Part shown: piece by piece, positions 22,444 through 22,510 of the stretch
How the letters are laid out: each line of letters starts with the position of its first letter
Numbering within the stretch: position 1 is the stretch's first letter
From: JBEVNR01 sp040507985
GTDB taxonomy: Bacteria > Pseudomonadota > Alphaproteobacteria > Rickettsiales > UBA6187
DNA: 22,510 bases
Assembly (NCBI GenBank): GCA_040507985.1
Contig: JBEVNR010000056.1
Coordinates: forward strand, 1 to 22,510
Direction of reading: 5' to 3'
Notes under the pieces: generated by a model
What the model saw: the letters and a program-made list of their open reading frames with translations, nothing else
Told to the model about the DNA's origin: nothing
The model's database searches: none
Position numbers and translations under genes: made by a program

Positions 22444-22510
22444 GTTAATTTTTTCTTCTTCGTCATTTCCGCCCCCACTTTCGTGAGGACAGGCTTCGCG
22501 GGAATCCGGC
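22444..22510. repeat. REP-like intergenic repeat, copy 3 (cut by window end)
   Basis: 22444-22467 is identical to 137-160. From 22461, CGTCATTTCCGC and later CGCGGGAATCCGG (about 22497-22509) form the two halves of an imperfect inverted repeat of the CGTCATTCCCGC...GGGAATCC type. AAATTAA (22434-22440) and TTAATTT (22445-22451) also make a weak hairpin ending in T, possibly terminating the hdaA transcript. Confidence 0.55.

Noticed and set aside
1..22510. CRISPR array, prophage or complete insertion sequence
   Set aside because: No regularly spaced repeats, phage structural genes, integrase or transposase frames were seen on either strand.

Overview
The window looks like a chromosomal segment of a GC-rich, Gram-negative alphaproteobacterium. 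The lineage call rests on family content: an RcdA/DUF1465-type cell-cycle adaptor, an HdaA-like DnaA regulator, HemJ, an aminoglycoside-phosphotransferase-type homoserine kinase, and LpxC with CcmAB. FliF implies the lineage has, or had, a flagellum. Names and functions rest on motifs read by eye; no database search was possible.

Layout. Positions 1-180: the right part of a long imperfect palindrome, then a REP-like repeat. 231-1358: dprA. 1529-2890: an orphan ATP-grasp-like gene. 2891-3265: AT-rich spacer with a complete palindromic element and a short coding-like tail. 3266-5329 (+): tilS, rcdA and an unknown small gene, closed by a strong terminator. 5458-7946 (-): hpf, def, ccmA, ccmB, a tight operon. 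8304-9404 (+): an orphan protein with a cysteine-rich C-terminus. 9649-10560 (-): lpxC. 10919-11542 (+): another orphan. 11670-13861 (+): a DegP-like protease overlapping NAD kinase. 13862-14155: spacer with a structured inverted repeat. 14156-19286 (-): a secreted serine protease, EAL protein, hemJ, comF, then fliF. 19612-22402 (+): a DUF4340 protein, thrB and an hdaA-like gene. The window ends inside another repeat.

The recognised genes are housekeeping functions: tRNA modification, translation and ribosome hibernation, envelope biogenesis and quality control, cytochrome c and heme synthesis, NADP supply, DNA uptake and DnaA control. Many stand apart from the partners they usually have. ccmAB lacks ccmC, fliF lacks fliG, hpf lacks rpoN/ptsN, lpxC lacks ftsZ, and DUF4340 lacks its ABC partners. 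Together with two gene-tail relics and several palindromic repeats, this suggests a rearranged genome.

The most unusual material is: (1) two long hairpin elements with an identical 37-nt apex but different self-complementary arms; (2) three lower-GC orphan genes without Shine-Dalgarno sequences, all starting ATGGC, one encoding a protein ending CCGWCCCF; (3) a multi-stem inverted repeat between nadK and fliF; and (4) a nine-codon ORF at the predicted degP transcription start.
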